This document shows, piece by piece, positions 1 through 10,152 of a stretch of DNA of 30,516 nt. This DNA is from Welwitschia mirabilis (Eukaryota; Gnetophyta; Gnetopsida; Welwitschiales). The stretch is taken from the NCBI GenBank assembly GCA_051453625.1, contig JBOZIK010000001.1, forward strand, positions 43,355,998 to 43,386,513. The letters run 5' to 3'. Each line of letters opens with the position of its first letter. The first letter of the stretch is position 1. Under the pieces are notes generated by a model. It was given only the letters and a program-made list of their open reading frames with translations, made no database searches and was not told where the DNA came from. The position numbers and the translations under genes are program-made.

Positions 1-78
1 TAGGTAGAGTCATTAATAGATCCTAATAGATTTAGACTCCTGAATCCTAAATATAAGTAATCCTTTAGATGTCTTTTC

Positions 79-1342
79 TGTTGGAACATCACTGTTGCAA
101 TGCTAATTTGTAGGAATTTAATAGTGTATTTTAAGTACTTTTGCCATACATTTATATAAGTTTGGATGTAATTCTAATGATTATGAATAATTAATAGGAT
201 GTTTACTAAAAGATGCAATTATTAGTATATTTGAATGCATTTAAAACTTATTTTAATACTTCATACATTAAAGGAACAATAACCATGCAAAAGACTGAGT
301 TCCCTTTGAGCTAGAAGATAAAGAGGCCTGTCATCCCCTTTGTTGTTTCCATGATATATAGAATGATAGTACTATTAACATGAATTAAAGATGAAGATAT
401 AACCATGTGGTCTAATGTTGATGGATTATCTTTTAACATGGAGTATCATCCCCATTGTTGTCTCCATGATAGCCAAGATAATAGTTATTTTATATGGACA
501 GGAAGAATTATATTTGTAATTGGGTTATGTAGCCCATGTGGGTTACTATGGTTTCTTCTCTAAGTTTTAGGGTTGAGCTTCTAGAACATCAATGTAAAAC
601 TATAAATACCCTTCCTTTTCTTTACTTCTGTTTCAATCTTTTATACTAGGTATTCTTGTGATGGAAGGCTGAAGGACAAGGGATCCATCCATTAGCTACA
701 GAGAGATGATTACCTTGGTTTTGGGCTAAGTGTACTTTATTGAGGTGTTACTATTTGTTGTAAGTGGATGTTAAATTGATGATTAATTCAAGAACTCTTT
801 TAAATTCTATATATAAACATCCCTTATTGTTTAAGTGGATTATAGTTTAGTGATAACTTCATAGTTTATTTAGATCATAAAGGCAACCTTTATTAATGTT
901 GAATTTGTTAGTTTAAATATTGCATTGTATTTCATTTTATTATGTTCTCACATTTGCATTATTCATATTCTATTTATAATATCTTATAGTTTCTGTTGAT
1001 TAAGAATAAGTGATGAACTATTCTTAACTGATCTAAGTTATAAGAGATAATTCTTGTGATATGAGGATTAGAATCCAAATAGACTCATTACACTTGCATT
1101 TCATCCATTATACTTCAACATATTTACCTTGCATTACATTGCATTATTGTTTTTCCTATTTACTAAAATAGAAAAGACTAAATGCTTTATGAAATGAATT
1201 ATCTAACTTCTAGCCTAGTGCCTCTAATGGATTATGATATTTAAATAACTCTCATCTATATTAATGTGTGTTTTCTACAAATATTGTGATTTATAGATTT
1301 TTACCTAAGGACTTAAAGATTATATAAGTTCATACAGCAACA
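79..1342 (+). mobile_element. 5' LTR of outer Athila-like retroelement (LTR family D, copy 1)
   Basis: This is a long terminal repeat that starts TGTTGGAACA and ends CAGCAACA, so it has the TG...CA form. It aligns over its whole length with 19141-20567, including the start, the TATA region, the block around GTGATGGAAG and the end. A TATA box CTATAAATA lies at 600-608, about 520 nt in, where a U3 promoter is expected. It is followed within four bases by TAGTACTATTG (1346-1356), which matches the first 11 bases of a tRNA-Asp PBS apart from transitions only. That makes it a 5' LTR on the plus strand rather than a solo LTR. The PBS continues at 29404 and the matching gag begins at 30129. Its other LTR lies outside the window. 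Confidence 0.75.
600..608 (+). promoter_or_regulatory. TATA box of LTR D copy 1
   Basis: CTATAAATA sits inside the LTR and is followed by a pyrimidine-rich CCCTTCC stretch. The homologous LTR has CTATAAATA at the aligned place (19783-19791), so the box is conserved between two otherwise diverged copies. This is the expected site of the retroelement promoter; whether it is active cannot be judged. Confidence 0.6.
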
Positions 1343-1356
1343 TTTTAGTACTATTG
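1343..1356 (+). other. Left part of a tRNA-Asp-type primer binding site, interrupted
   Basis: Directly after the LTR end come TTT and then TAGTACTATTG (1346-1356). The plant tRNA-Asp PBS begins TGGCGCCGTTG. Six of 11 bases are identical and all five differences are C-to-T or G-to-A transitions. The expected continuation CCGGGG is absent here but appears as CCAAGG at 29404-29409, after the insert. Confidence 0.65.
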
Positions 1357-1359
1357 TTG

Positions 1360-1800
1360 TACTATAAGAAATATAGACTATAAAGGCCTTAAAAAAGGCC
1401 TTAAATGCTTTTAAGGTATTTCTTTGTAAAATGCCTTAAATAGCCTTACCTTATGCTTTTAAGGAGTTTCTAAGTTGTTTAAATAAAACTGCCTCAAAAT
1501 ATTTATTAAGGCATTTCTAAGGTGTTTAAATAAAAATGCTTGAAAATCCCTTTTAAAATGTTTTAGAAAGAAATGCCTCAAAACCCCATTTGAGGTGTTT
1601 ATCTAGAAAATCACCTCAAAAGAAATTTTGAGGCATTTATCTAGGAAAAATGCCTTTAAAGATATTTTGAGACATTTATCTAAAAAAATGCCTCAAATGC
1701 CTAAACACCTATTGAGGCATTTTTTGAAAGAAAAATTTCATTCTTTTAAGAATAAACATCCTAAGAGACCTTTTGAGTGTTTATTGGTACATGTTTCTGC
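1360..1800. repeat. Left CACTA-like terminus and subterminal palindrome array
   Basis: After the terminal ACTATAAGAAATATAG the sequence holds many diverged copies of a short inverted unit of the form AAGGCATTT...AAATGCCTT. Examples are the GGCCTTAAAAAAGGCC block near 1384, AAGGCATTTCTAAGGTGTTT near 1508, and TGAGGCATTTATC with AATGCCT near 1630-1660. Units are spaced roughly 30-60 bases apart and can fold into hairpins. The expected ancestral unit has CG in the middle (AAGGCGTTT), now mostly TG or CA. The 66-codon open frame at 1628-1828 is only a by-product of the array and is not a gene. Confidence 0.6.
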
Positions 1801-2764
1801 AAAAAAATGTTTATCATTTCTCCCATGAAGGATCTTTTCTCTCACTATATTTAATGTAAATTTAATCTTAATTGGATACTTAAAGTTCATGTTTCTTTCT
1901 TATTTTTCTCCAAATTGGTTATACCTCTATGTAAAAAGAAGAACCACCTTATAAACATCCTATGCTTATTACTCTAGTAGAAACTTCAAAATCAACCATG
2001 CCTACTTTTAATTTATAGACCTCATTAAGAATAACTCCATTTGGAAATCTAAATAGAATAAAACATATCCTATCATTAATAGTGGTTTTCTTCCCATGAG
2101 TAGTGCACCTACTATTGTCATTAGCACCTAGCATAATAAATGGTAAAACTCAGAGAACATGGAGAAAATAAAATTTTTCTCTAGTTTATTATTTTTATAA
2201 GAAATAAATCATTTTTTGTTCTTAGCATTGTAAATTTTGTAAACATTAATATATGTTAAAGATGTATTTAATAGAAATAGAATAGATACTTAAAGAGTAG
2301 CTATAGAGACAGATGCTACATGATCTGAAGAAAAGCCTATACAAAGCACAAATTAAAGATTTAATGCTAAAAAACACATCTCATCTAAAATTCCAAATAA
2401 ACTAGTATTCATTCTACTAAGCCTCTTTCCAACACTCTTAATAATTTTTCTAGAATAGAACATCATAGCAGTGATTCCTCCTAATTGTTGGAAAATCATC
2501 AATGACACTAGTCTGAAGAAATATCTAGTTTCTTTACATTAGAAAAAGCATTCTACTAGTTTAAAGAAATGTTTAATTTATCTCACTGCATTTGATATAC
2601 TTTTACTTATCTTAAAATATCAAATCTTTTAGTTATTTAATACATAAAATCCCAAAGATGAAAATCCCAAGGAGTACAACACAAGATTGAAGATAGATCT
2701 CCTTCATCATGTTGGCCATATAGTAATGGAATGATTCCAATTTAAGTCTCTTAGTGTAGAACAA
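1801..2764. other. Unclassified sequence between the terminal array and LTR A
   Basis: AT-rich sequence with no frame that reads like a protein domain and no LTR features. The small minus-strand open frame at 1949-2134 resembles nothing recognised. It probably belongs to the body of the CACTA-like element. Its last five bases (2760-2764, aacaa) flank LTR A and may be a target-site duplication. Confidence 0.3.
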
Positions 2765-3864
2765 TGTTGTAGTATGTATTTATGCAACATTTACATCTTG
2801 AGTATAATCTTATTAGTTATAAATAATATGCACAAACACAACACACTAATATAGATGAGAGTAACCCGAATGTCATAATCCGTTGAAGTCTAAAGTATGG
2901 AAATAAAAGAGTTGCTTTTAAGATAAAAATATAGTAACCCTAACTTACATAAATAATTTGCAATGCATGGAAATCAAATAAAACACACTTATGCAAGACT
3001 AATCTAGGAAAGGAAATAGAAATACACCTAAGCTAACTAAGCACATCCTTGACAAAGGTTGCCCTCATAATCTATATCACAAAAGAAGCTTGTTACTAAA
3101 TCTCAAATAACATAAACTATGAGGGAGAAGATCATTCATACATCTGAACACAAAAGGAAAATAACTTATATTAAAAATGCACATCACATCTGTATTACAA
3201 AGAAGTTGTTCCTCAATAGAGGAAACGATGCCCAACACCAAGGAAATGTCTCTCTAAAATTATAGAATGGTTCTCCGGTCCTTTGATCTCCTGTCACGAG
3301 TATGTCAGGGACTGTCGAAGATGATTAGAAGTCGAGGATAAGACCTTTATTTATAGACTTAAAACAAGAAATGAAACTAATAAAAAGATGCGGGGATAAC
3401 CCTAACCGCCATGCCAAGAGAAGTCAAAATAAGTGGTGAAAGCTTAGGTAATCATTCAGTGCAAGCATTAGAAAACAGTGTCGTCCGTCTAGTCATCCGA
3501 ATGATATATGAAACGATGCTGACTGATAGTTAGATCCTCATCTTCTGCCAGTTCGACTGCCTATGAGACCTGTCATCGACCAGTTGGCATGATCGTCTAT
3601 TCTGTCATCTGGATGATTATGTGGACGATGGTCTTTAATGAATCTTCAATTAATCTAGTTACCTTGTTTTTTGCAGGAAATTATCATCCAAAATATTTTT
3701 AATTAATATTTGCAAAGAATGCTTTTAATTTATCTGGAAATCATATGTTTCCATCCTTTTCATGCTGGTTCTCCATTATCATGAGAATTAAGCATTTATT
3801 TATCAATTACCTGCAAAATAACTCAGAATATCCTATCAAATACATGTAAGTTGGCAGTACAACA
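2765..3864 (-). mobile_element. LTR A: 3' LTR of a minus-strand Athila-like element
   Basis: Read on the minus strand the repeat starts TGTTGTACTGCCAAC and ends ATACTACAACA, giving TG...CA ends with short TGTTG/CAACA inverted ends. It aligns along its length with 5441-6429 and 13869-14955. Just outside its minus-strand start lies GGCAAAGTGGGAGCCTA (3865-3881), a polypurine tract, so it is a 3' LTR. There is no PBS-like sequence on its other side. A TATA box is seen on the minus strand at 3346-3357. It is more diverged from the other two copies than they are from each other; for example it lacks the CAAACAAAGACAAGGAGGAG block they share. Confidence 0.75.
3346..3357 (-). promoter_or_regulatory. 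TATA box of LTR A
   Basis: CTATAAATAAAG on the minus strand. The aligned positions in LTR B (5918-5934) and LTR C (14447-14460) read CAATAAATAGAGG and TAATAAATAGAGG, so a TATA-like core is kept in all three copies. Confidence 0.5.
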
Positions 3865-5340
3865 TAGGCTCCCACTTTGCCTTATTAGTCCCTCACAAAA
3901 CTAGTTGGTTGACTACATTTTCGAGCTAACGTTTTAAATAATAAAACAACTCAGATATCTATAGGAATTATCTAAAAAATACTGGAAGAATATTCCTAAA
4001 GATAAATTAAATTTATAAAAAATTCAAAGTTCTAAACATAAATACCTGTGAAGCATTAAGAATTAGTCGTCTGGTACAGTTATCCAGACAATGGAGTTAA
4101 TGATAGAATTATATAAAGGATTTTCAAAATTGGAACCTGTCACAGAAATCAATTTCCTCTGTTAATTAATTAATCATGATAAACAGCTCTCCACTGTGAT
4201 AAACAGTCAAATACAAAGATTTGTCCAAAGTGAAATGCAATTCTTATTATTAAAATCAAAAGATAATCATATAAAAATTAGGCAAAAATAGTACACTATG
4301 CTAAAACGAAATGATATGTCTATATAATAATGAGAGCTTTTAGTACAAAACATGTAGAATGGGAGATACAAAATATAATGTAAACTTACTTCTCTTGTCT
4401 ATGCATCAGATCTACTACTTAACTCTCTGCTCGAAGGCATACAATAGAAAAGCATCAAAATACTGAAAATATGTCCTATCCCACCTAAAATATGCAATGC
4501 ATCTCAAATTGCCTAATCATAAGAAAAGAAATGAAGAAAACTTTTGATCATAATTGAATAATAAGAAAACTACTAAATGATTAAAGTCCTAAAAAGAAAT
4601 AAGAAAATGTAGAAATGACTTTGAAACAAGGGACTCAAAAATAGAAGAAAATCATAGTGAAAAAGGATATAAGTAACAAGAAGAAGATTGTTTACCTATC
4701 ATAAGTACTAACCTAGTAAATTCCCAAGAAAAACATTATAACATCACCTAAGTAAGTATGCATGACAAAATGTATTAACTCCATAAAGTTATTCAAAGAG
4801 GTATTGGTTATGGCGATATCCAAAATTTCAAATGTGTAGAACAATAAATGTCAAAATCAAAAGTTACTTAGAAATGAACTCACCTGCTTTCACCTCATAA
4901 ACTCATCCAAATATTTGAAAGTGAAATGATCAAGTAGGAATACTAAGAGTCTAGGAAATAAGCAATGCCTCTGATGATATCAAAAATACCACTAATCCCT
5001 AACCTCAAAGTTTTTATTTTTTTTCCATAATGAGGGGAGTGAAACCACTATCAGAGGAGTAAGGACTCGTGAAGCATGGATAACTGACCTCCTAATAGAG
5101 TTCCCATAACTACCAACACTACCAAAGGTTCCTTTTGAAAATATTTATGCTAGTGCAGTAGAATATCATGGTGACCATGTATTTTTCTTTAAAGCACAAA
5201 ATACAATAACTCATGGTCATTATTTTTCTTTCTCTCTCTTTTTTAAAATTCCCACATGATCACATACTTAAAAAAGAAGAAGATGAATAAGTGAGATAAA
5301 AGACAGAAAAAAACACTCCCAAACAACCCAAGATTTTAAC
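3865..5340 (-). mobile_element. 3' internal region of element A, deletion derivative
   Basis: This is non-coding retroelement sequence next to LTR A, starting with the polypurine tract at 3865-3881. It aligns with the 3' internal region of element B in blocks. 3865-4435 matches 6430-6990, 4440-4510 matches 8310-8390, and about 4550-5223 matches about 9370-10052. Relative to B it lacks about 1.3 kb holding the env-position ORF and about 1 kb more of non-coding sequence. It ends at a 100-N gap. No coding frame survives. Confidence 0.65.
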
Positions 5341-5440
5341 NNNNNNNNNNNNNNNNNNNNNNNNNNNNNNNNNNNNNNNNNNNNNNNNNNNNNNNNNNNN
5401 NNNNNNNNNNNNNNNNNNNNNNNNNNNNNNNNNNNNNNNN
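5341..5440. other. 100-N assembly gap
   Basis: Exactly 100 Ns, the usual placeholder for a gap of unknown size. It hides the junction between element A and LTR B, including about the first 100 bases of LTR B. The short gap 5733-5766 (34 N) lies inside LTR B. Confidence 0.9.
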
Positions 5441-6429
5441 AACCCGAAGGTCAGAATTCATTAAAGGCTCAAAATATGGAAATAAGAGAGTTGCTTTCAA
5501 GAGATAAAGACTATAACCTAACCTATGGAAGTAACTTAGAATGCATGAAAATGAAATAAAACACACTTGTAAAAGGATAATCTAGGAAAAGGAAATAAAA
5601 TATACCTAGACTATCCAAGCACAACCTTAACAAAGGTTATCCTTATAACCTATATTATAAGAAAAAAATATCACTAGATCTCAAGCAACATAAGCTATAA
5701 GGAACAAGATCATTCACACATTGAAGCACAAANNNNNNNNNNNNNNNNNNNNNNNNNNNNNNNNNNGTTTTACAAAGTAGTCATATCTCAATGAAGGAAA
5801 TGTTGCTAACCACTAAGGAAACATCTCTTTAAAACTATAGGATGGTTCTCCAAATCTTCGATCTTCTATCATGAGAATGTCGGGTACAAACAAAGACAAA
5901 GAGGAGTCAAGGAGGAGACCTCTATTTATTGACTCAAAACATGAAATAGTATAGACATAAAGATGTGGGTAAACCCTAATAGCCACATAGCAAGGAATCA
6001 GAACAGAAGCGGTAAAAGTTAGGTGAACACTCAGTGTGGGTATTACAACAGTGTCATTTGACTAGTCATCTAAATGATAAAGGAGATGATGCCACCTCAT
6101 GATCAAATCCACATTGGCTGCCAGTAAGACCTTAGTCAACATTTAGTAGATACTATAATCCATCTTGTCATCTAAATAATGAGGTTGATGATGGCCTTTA
6201 ATAAATTTTCAATTTGTGCATTATCCTTATTATTTACAAGAAGTCATTATCAGAAATACCGATTATTCATATTTGCTCAGAATACTTGTAATTTATCATG
6301 GATATTGCATATTTCCATTCTTTTTATCCTAGCTCTCCATTATCATGAAAACTAGGCATTTACCTATCTATTTACCTATAAAACAACTCAGAATACCCTA
6401 TCAAATATATGTAAGTTGGAAGCATAACA
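5441..6429 (-). mobile_element. LTR B: 3' LTR of element B-C, left end lost in gap
   Basis: The minus-strand start is TGTTATGCTTCCAACTTACA, immediately preceded by the polypurine tract GGCTAAGTGGGGGGCTA (6430-6446), so this is a 3' LTR. It aligns with LTR C from about 13970 onward. B and C share many blocks that A lacks, such as CAAAATATGGAAATAAGAGAG, ATCTCAAGCAACATAAGCT and the ACAAAGACAARGAGGAGTCAAGGA stretch. B and C therefore look like the two ends of one element. A minus-strand TATA-like CAATAAATAGAGG lies at 5918-5934. Confidence 0.75.
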
Positions 6430-6446
6430 TAGCCCCCCACTTAGCC
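6430..6446 (-). other. Polypurine tract of element B-C
   Basis: On the minus strand GGCTAAGTGGGGGGCTA directly abuts the TG of LTR B. The aligned site beside LTR A reads GGCAAAGTGGGAGCCTA. Such G-rich tracts prime plus-strand DNA synthesis in LTR retroelements and mark a 3' LTR. Confidence 0.7.
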
Positions 6447-6959
6447 TTATAAGTCCCTAAAAAAACTAGGCATTAAACCACTTGTGAGCTAACTTATTAA
6501 ACAATAAAAACAACTAGAATACCTAAAAAAATTATTTTGAAAAGATTTGCAAAAAATTTTGTAAATAGAACTAAATTTTTAAAAAATTAAAAATACTGAA
6601 TAGAACACCTATGAAGCATAAGAAGTTTGTCATCTGAGTCATCGTCCAGATGATGAAGGGGATGATAGGCTCACAAAAGGTTCTTAAAAACTAGAACCTA
6701 TAATAAAAATTGATTTTCTTAGATAATTAGTTAGTCATAATAAATAGCCCTCCACTAAGATAAACAATCAAATATAAAATATTTTCCCAAGTATAGTCAA
6801 ATCCTCATCATAAAAATTGAAAGAGGATCATATAAAAATCAGGAAGAAATAGTACACCATTCTGAAAGAAATGATATATTTATATAATGAAGAGATTTTT
6901 TAGTATAAAAAAGTTGTAAAAGGGAAGATACAAAATGCAAAATCACTCCTCTTGTCTAT
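6447..6959 (-). other. 3' untranslated region of element B-C
   Basis: Non-coding sequence between the env-position ORF and the polypurine tract. It aligns with 3882-4420 of element A. It contains one copy of the palindromic module (TCATCGTCCAGATGATGAAGGGGATGATAGG, 6635-6665, given here in part: core TCGTCCAGATGA). No ORF. Confidence 0.5.
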
Positions 6960-8330
6960 GCAGGATGAACTATGATTCGATAACTAGCTCAAGAGTAGGG
7001 GGAGAAGAAGGAGAATGTTCAGGATCTATGGGGAGATAGATATCAAGAGATGCTATAATAGACCTAACTGTCTTATCATCTTAGATATGTACTAACTCTA
7101 GAATATCTACAATTACATTCTACTAGATAGAGATAATATGTTAACACATGTCCACCATCTAATACTCTATGTGTTGTACTCTCTTCTCGATGGATAGAAT
7201 CCTCTACACAACTATCTACTCAAAGGTCTAGATCATTTGATCAAGTGCCTAAATACCAATGTCCACAAAACCTCTAATGGTCTTGGTAGTCTTAACTAGA
7301 AGGGCCTAGATCTTCTCTAATAAAGCTCCAACTGTGGATCTCTGTACCTAAGATGTCTTTACCTCTTTTGGTACCTATATGTCTATATCCTATAAATAGC
7401 ATGCAGAAGTCTGAATATGTGAGGTACACTACTTACTTATGGGCTTTGGTGTTCCAAATTATTTGAAAAAAGCTAAGAGGAGGAATGGATAACTAAGTGT
7501 CTATAGATGTAGTGCCTCAATTAGAGCCCTCAGTATCCTCCAAATAAAGGTAGGTAAGTCCATCTGCTTCCCCTAATGAAAAGATGCTAGAATCTATAGG
7601 TGTGCCATCATAGTGTAACTATAATAAAATATGGAATAATATTATGATTAGTTCTCTGTGCAAAACTCTATATGTGGGGATAAGCTATGTAACATGTGCT
7701 CCTTATTGATCAGTGATTAAATTAGTTGAAATATCTAAGATCGTACCATAGGCTCGACACCCTTCTATCCCACCAGATGAATGAATATGCATGCTTTAAA
7801 GTCCTATAAGATTTATGATTACTACAATGTGGGGTGGGAGGATAACTATCTCATGGTTTCAAATGTAAGAAATGATCATATCCTAGAGCTAACCACGAGC
7901 ATCTTGTCACCTCTCTATATGCATAGTATCATAAAACTCTCTTATCTTAGAAGTATAATATAAACTATGCACATTTGTGATTCATCTAAGACATAATATT
8001 TTCAATCTCTGATCAACCTCTATCTCTATGAGGCTCATGAAATCTCCAAAATGTCTCTCGACATGAATTCTAGCTATTTNNNNNNNNNNNNNNNNNNNNN
8101 NNNNNNNNNNNNNNNNNNNNNNNNNNNNNNNNNNNNNNNNNNNNNNNNNNNNNNNNNNNNNNNNNNNNNNNNNNNNNNNNNNNNNNNNNNNNNNNNNNNN
8201 NNNNNNNNNNNNNNNNNNNNNNNNNNNNNNNNNNNNNNNNNNNNNNNNNNNNNNNNNNNNNNNNNNNNNNNNNNNNNNNNNNNNNNNNNNNNNNNNNNNN
8301 NNNNNNNAAATTAGCAAAAATATTGACAAT
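6960..8330 (-). pseudogene. Env-position ORF of element B-C, similar to plant transposon-protein family
   Basis: Read on the minus strand, one main frame runs through this region with many stops. It keeps recognisable stretches in order: DFKACIFIHLVG (about 7770), IFQLI then SLINKEHMLHSLSPHIEFC (about 7660-7740), LPTFIWRILRALIEALHL (about 7510-7560) and YPFLLLAFFK followed by FGTPKP (about 7450-7490). The order and wording resemble the widespread 'putative plant transposon protein' domain found in plant retroelements. The ORF has the same sense as gag-pol and lies between pol and the 3' LTR, the place of the env-like ORF in Athila elements. It is a pseudogene: I counted about 20 TAG, 8 TAA and 1 TGA by eye, and a 228-N gap (8080-8307) removes part. 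The 31 codons left of the gap (7982-8079) continue the same reading. Function is unknown. Confidence 0.5.
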
Positions 8331-10052
8331 ATGTCCTTGTCCCTCTAAAAGATGTAATGCATTCTAAATTACCTAAATTGAGAAAGAAATGGAGAAAAAT
8401 GAGAAAAGTACAAAAGCTATGTATGTAGTGGGCATACATGTAGTGAAAATTTAAAGTACTTAAATAAAAAATCTAATCTAGTAAAGTCATATAGCATATT
8501 AAAGTGACTAATTTTTCAAAAAGATCTACTACAATTCAACCTACTGTTTGTGAGAAGATGAGTGCGAAAGGTAAAAACCTAGAAATATGTTATAATATGC
8601 AAAAGTAATCATAACTCAAAAAATATGCTATGAAATTCAAATCTATAAGTCCCAAAATACAGAGTGCCAAAAATTAAACAATATATATGAAAATTACATG
8701 TTGAAAGGCTGAAAAATAGGAGGAGGGAGAAACATATCTCATTTTTGCAAATTTGAAGAGATATCGCAATTTGGCAATGAAATCAGTTGGACAAGTCCTA
8801 AAATTCTAGTACTAGCTAGAGGAGTCACCATCTATCAAATAAATGAAGGAAAATAACGAGAAAATAAGTGAAAATAAGGAAAAAGGGTAGACTACAGTTT
8901 TATTGCACTATCGTCCGGTTGCATCATTCGGATGACTGCCATAGGATGAATCTAAAAAAAGATTAGACCATCATCCATCACAACATCATCTGGATGATTA
9001 GGTAGATGACAGGGCATCAAAAAGATTTTCAAAAAAAAATGTAAGCCATGAAAATTAGGCTAAGATAGGATCATTTAAGTGATAGTTCTGAAAAGAAAAA
9101 AAAAACAAAAAATAGAAAATCACACAAAAAAATATGAAAAATTAGGAAAACCAAAGGAAAAAGATTAAACACACATAAAAGAAAAAACTATAACTAAAGA
9201 AAATAGACTATCTAGGTTAAAAACTTGTAATAAAGACTACATGAATGTGCCTGAATAGAAAATGAAAGCATGACAGACGTAGGACTCAAGTACCTATAAG
9301 AGAATGCATAAAGATTATGGAAAAGATGTTCTTTTATAAGTTTTTCTGAAAAATGCATTTTTAGAAAAATGTTTTATTATGATAAAATAGCAAGAAAACT
9401 ACTAAATGATTAAGGCCCTAAGAAAAAAGAAGAAAATGTGAAAATGACTTTAAAATCCTAAACTAAAAAACTAAAGAAATACAGAGTGAAAATAGACATA
9501 AAAAATAAGGAAAAGATTATTTATCTATCCTAAATACTAACCTAGCAAGCTCCAAAGGAAAACATCATAACATCATCTAAGTAGATAAGCCTGACAAAAT
9601 GTATTAACTTTATAAGTTTTATATGAAAAGGTAGTGGTTATGGCAATAGTCAAGGCTTCAAGTATGTAGAATAATAAATGTCAAAACCAAAAGTTATCTA
9701 GAAATGAAATCACCTATTTCCATCCCACAAACTCACCCAAATCTCCAAAAGTAAAATGATCAAGTGGAAATACTAAGAGTCTAGGAAATAAGAAATGCCT
9801 CTGATGATACTAGAAGCATCACTAATCCCTAACCTCAAATTTTTTATTTCTTGTACCATGATGAGGGGATTGAAACCACTCTCAAGTAAGTAAGGACCTA
9901 TGAAGCATGGCAAACTAACCCCTCAGTGGAGTTCTTACAACTACCAACACTGCCAAAGGTTTCTTTTTGAAATATTTACCCTAGTGTGGTAGGACATCAT
10001 GGTGACTATGTATTTCTCTTTAAAGCCCAAAATACAAGAACTTATAATCATT
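8308..10052 (-). other. Untranslated internal region of element B-C between pol and env-position ORF
   Basis: AT-rich sequence with no protein-like frame on either strand. About 8310-8390 and 9370-10052 recur in element A (4440-4510 and 4550-5223), which shows it is retroelement sequence. Two copies of the palindromic module lie at 8910-9020 (TCGTCCGG, CATTCGGATGAC, TCATCTGGATGA followed by TAGATGACAG). The stretch 9040-9230 is strongly A-rich. RNase H and integrase, expected somewhere upstream of here, are not visible. Confidence 0.5.
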
Positions 10053-10152
10053 NNNNNNNNNNNNNNNNNNNNNNNNNNNNNNNNNNNNNNNNNNNNNNNN
10101 NNNNNNNNNNNNNNNNNNNNNNNNNNNNNNNNNNNNNNNNNNNNNNNNNNNN
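10053..10152. other. 100-N assembly gap within pol
   Basis: Exactly 100 Ns, so the true size is unknown. Reverse transcriptase stops at its right edge in the middle of the domain, and the left edge is already non-coding. The rest of RT, RNase H and integrase are either in this gap or deleted. Confidence 0.85.

Noticed and set aside
1380-1800. CRISPR-like array of repeats
   Set aside because: Units are palindromic, vary in sequence and spacing, and have no unique spacers of constant length; the setting is a plant transposon terminus.
5336-5566. Open frames running through N gaps (also at 7982-8329, 8051-8314, 9986-10256 and 16566-16841)
   Set aside because: They are open only because Ns hide stop codons. 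The real content is LTR or untranslated retroelement sequence, except 7982-8079, which fits the env-position ORF.
6960-8079. Reassigned TAG codon (TAG as glutamine)
   Set aside because: TAA stops, frameshifts and deletions occur as well, and the other signs show ordinary retroelement decay.
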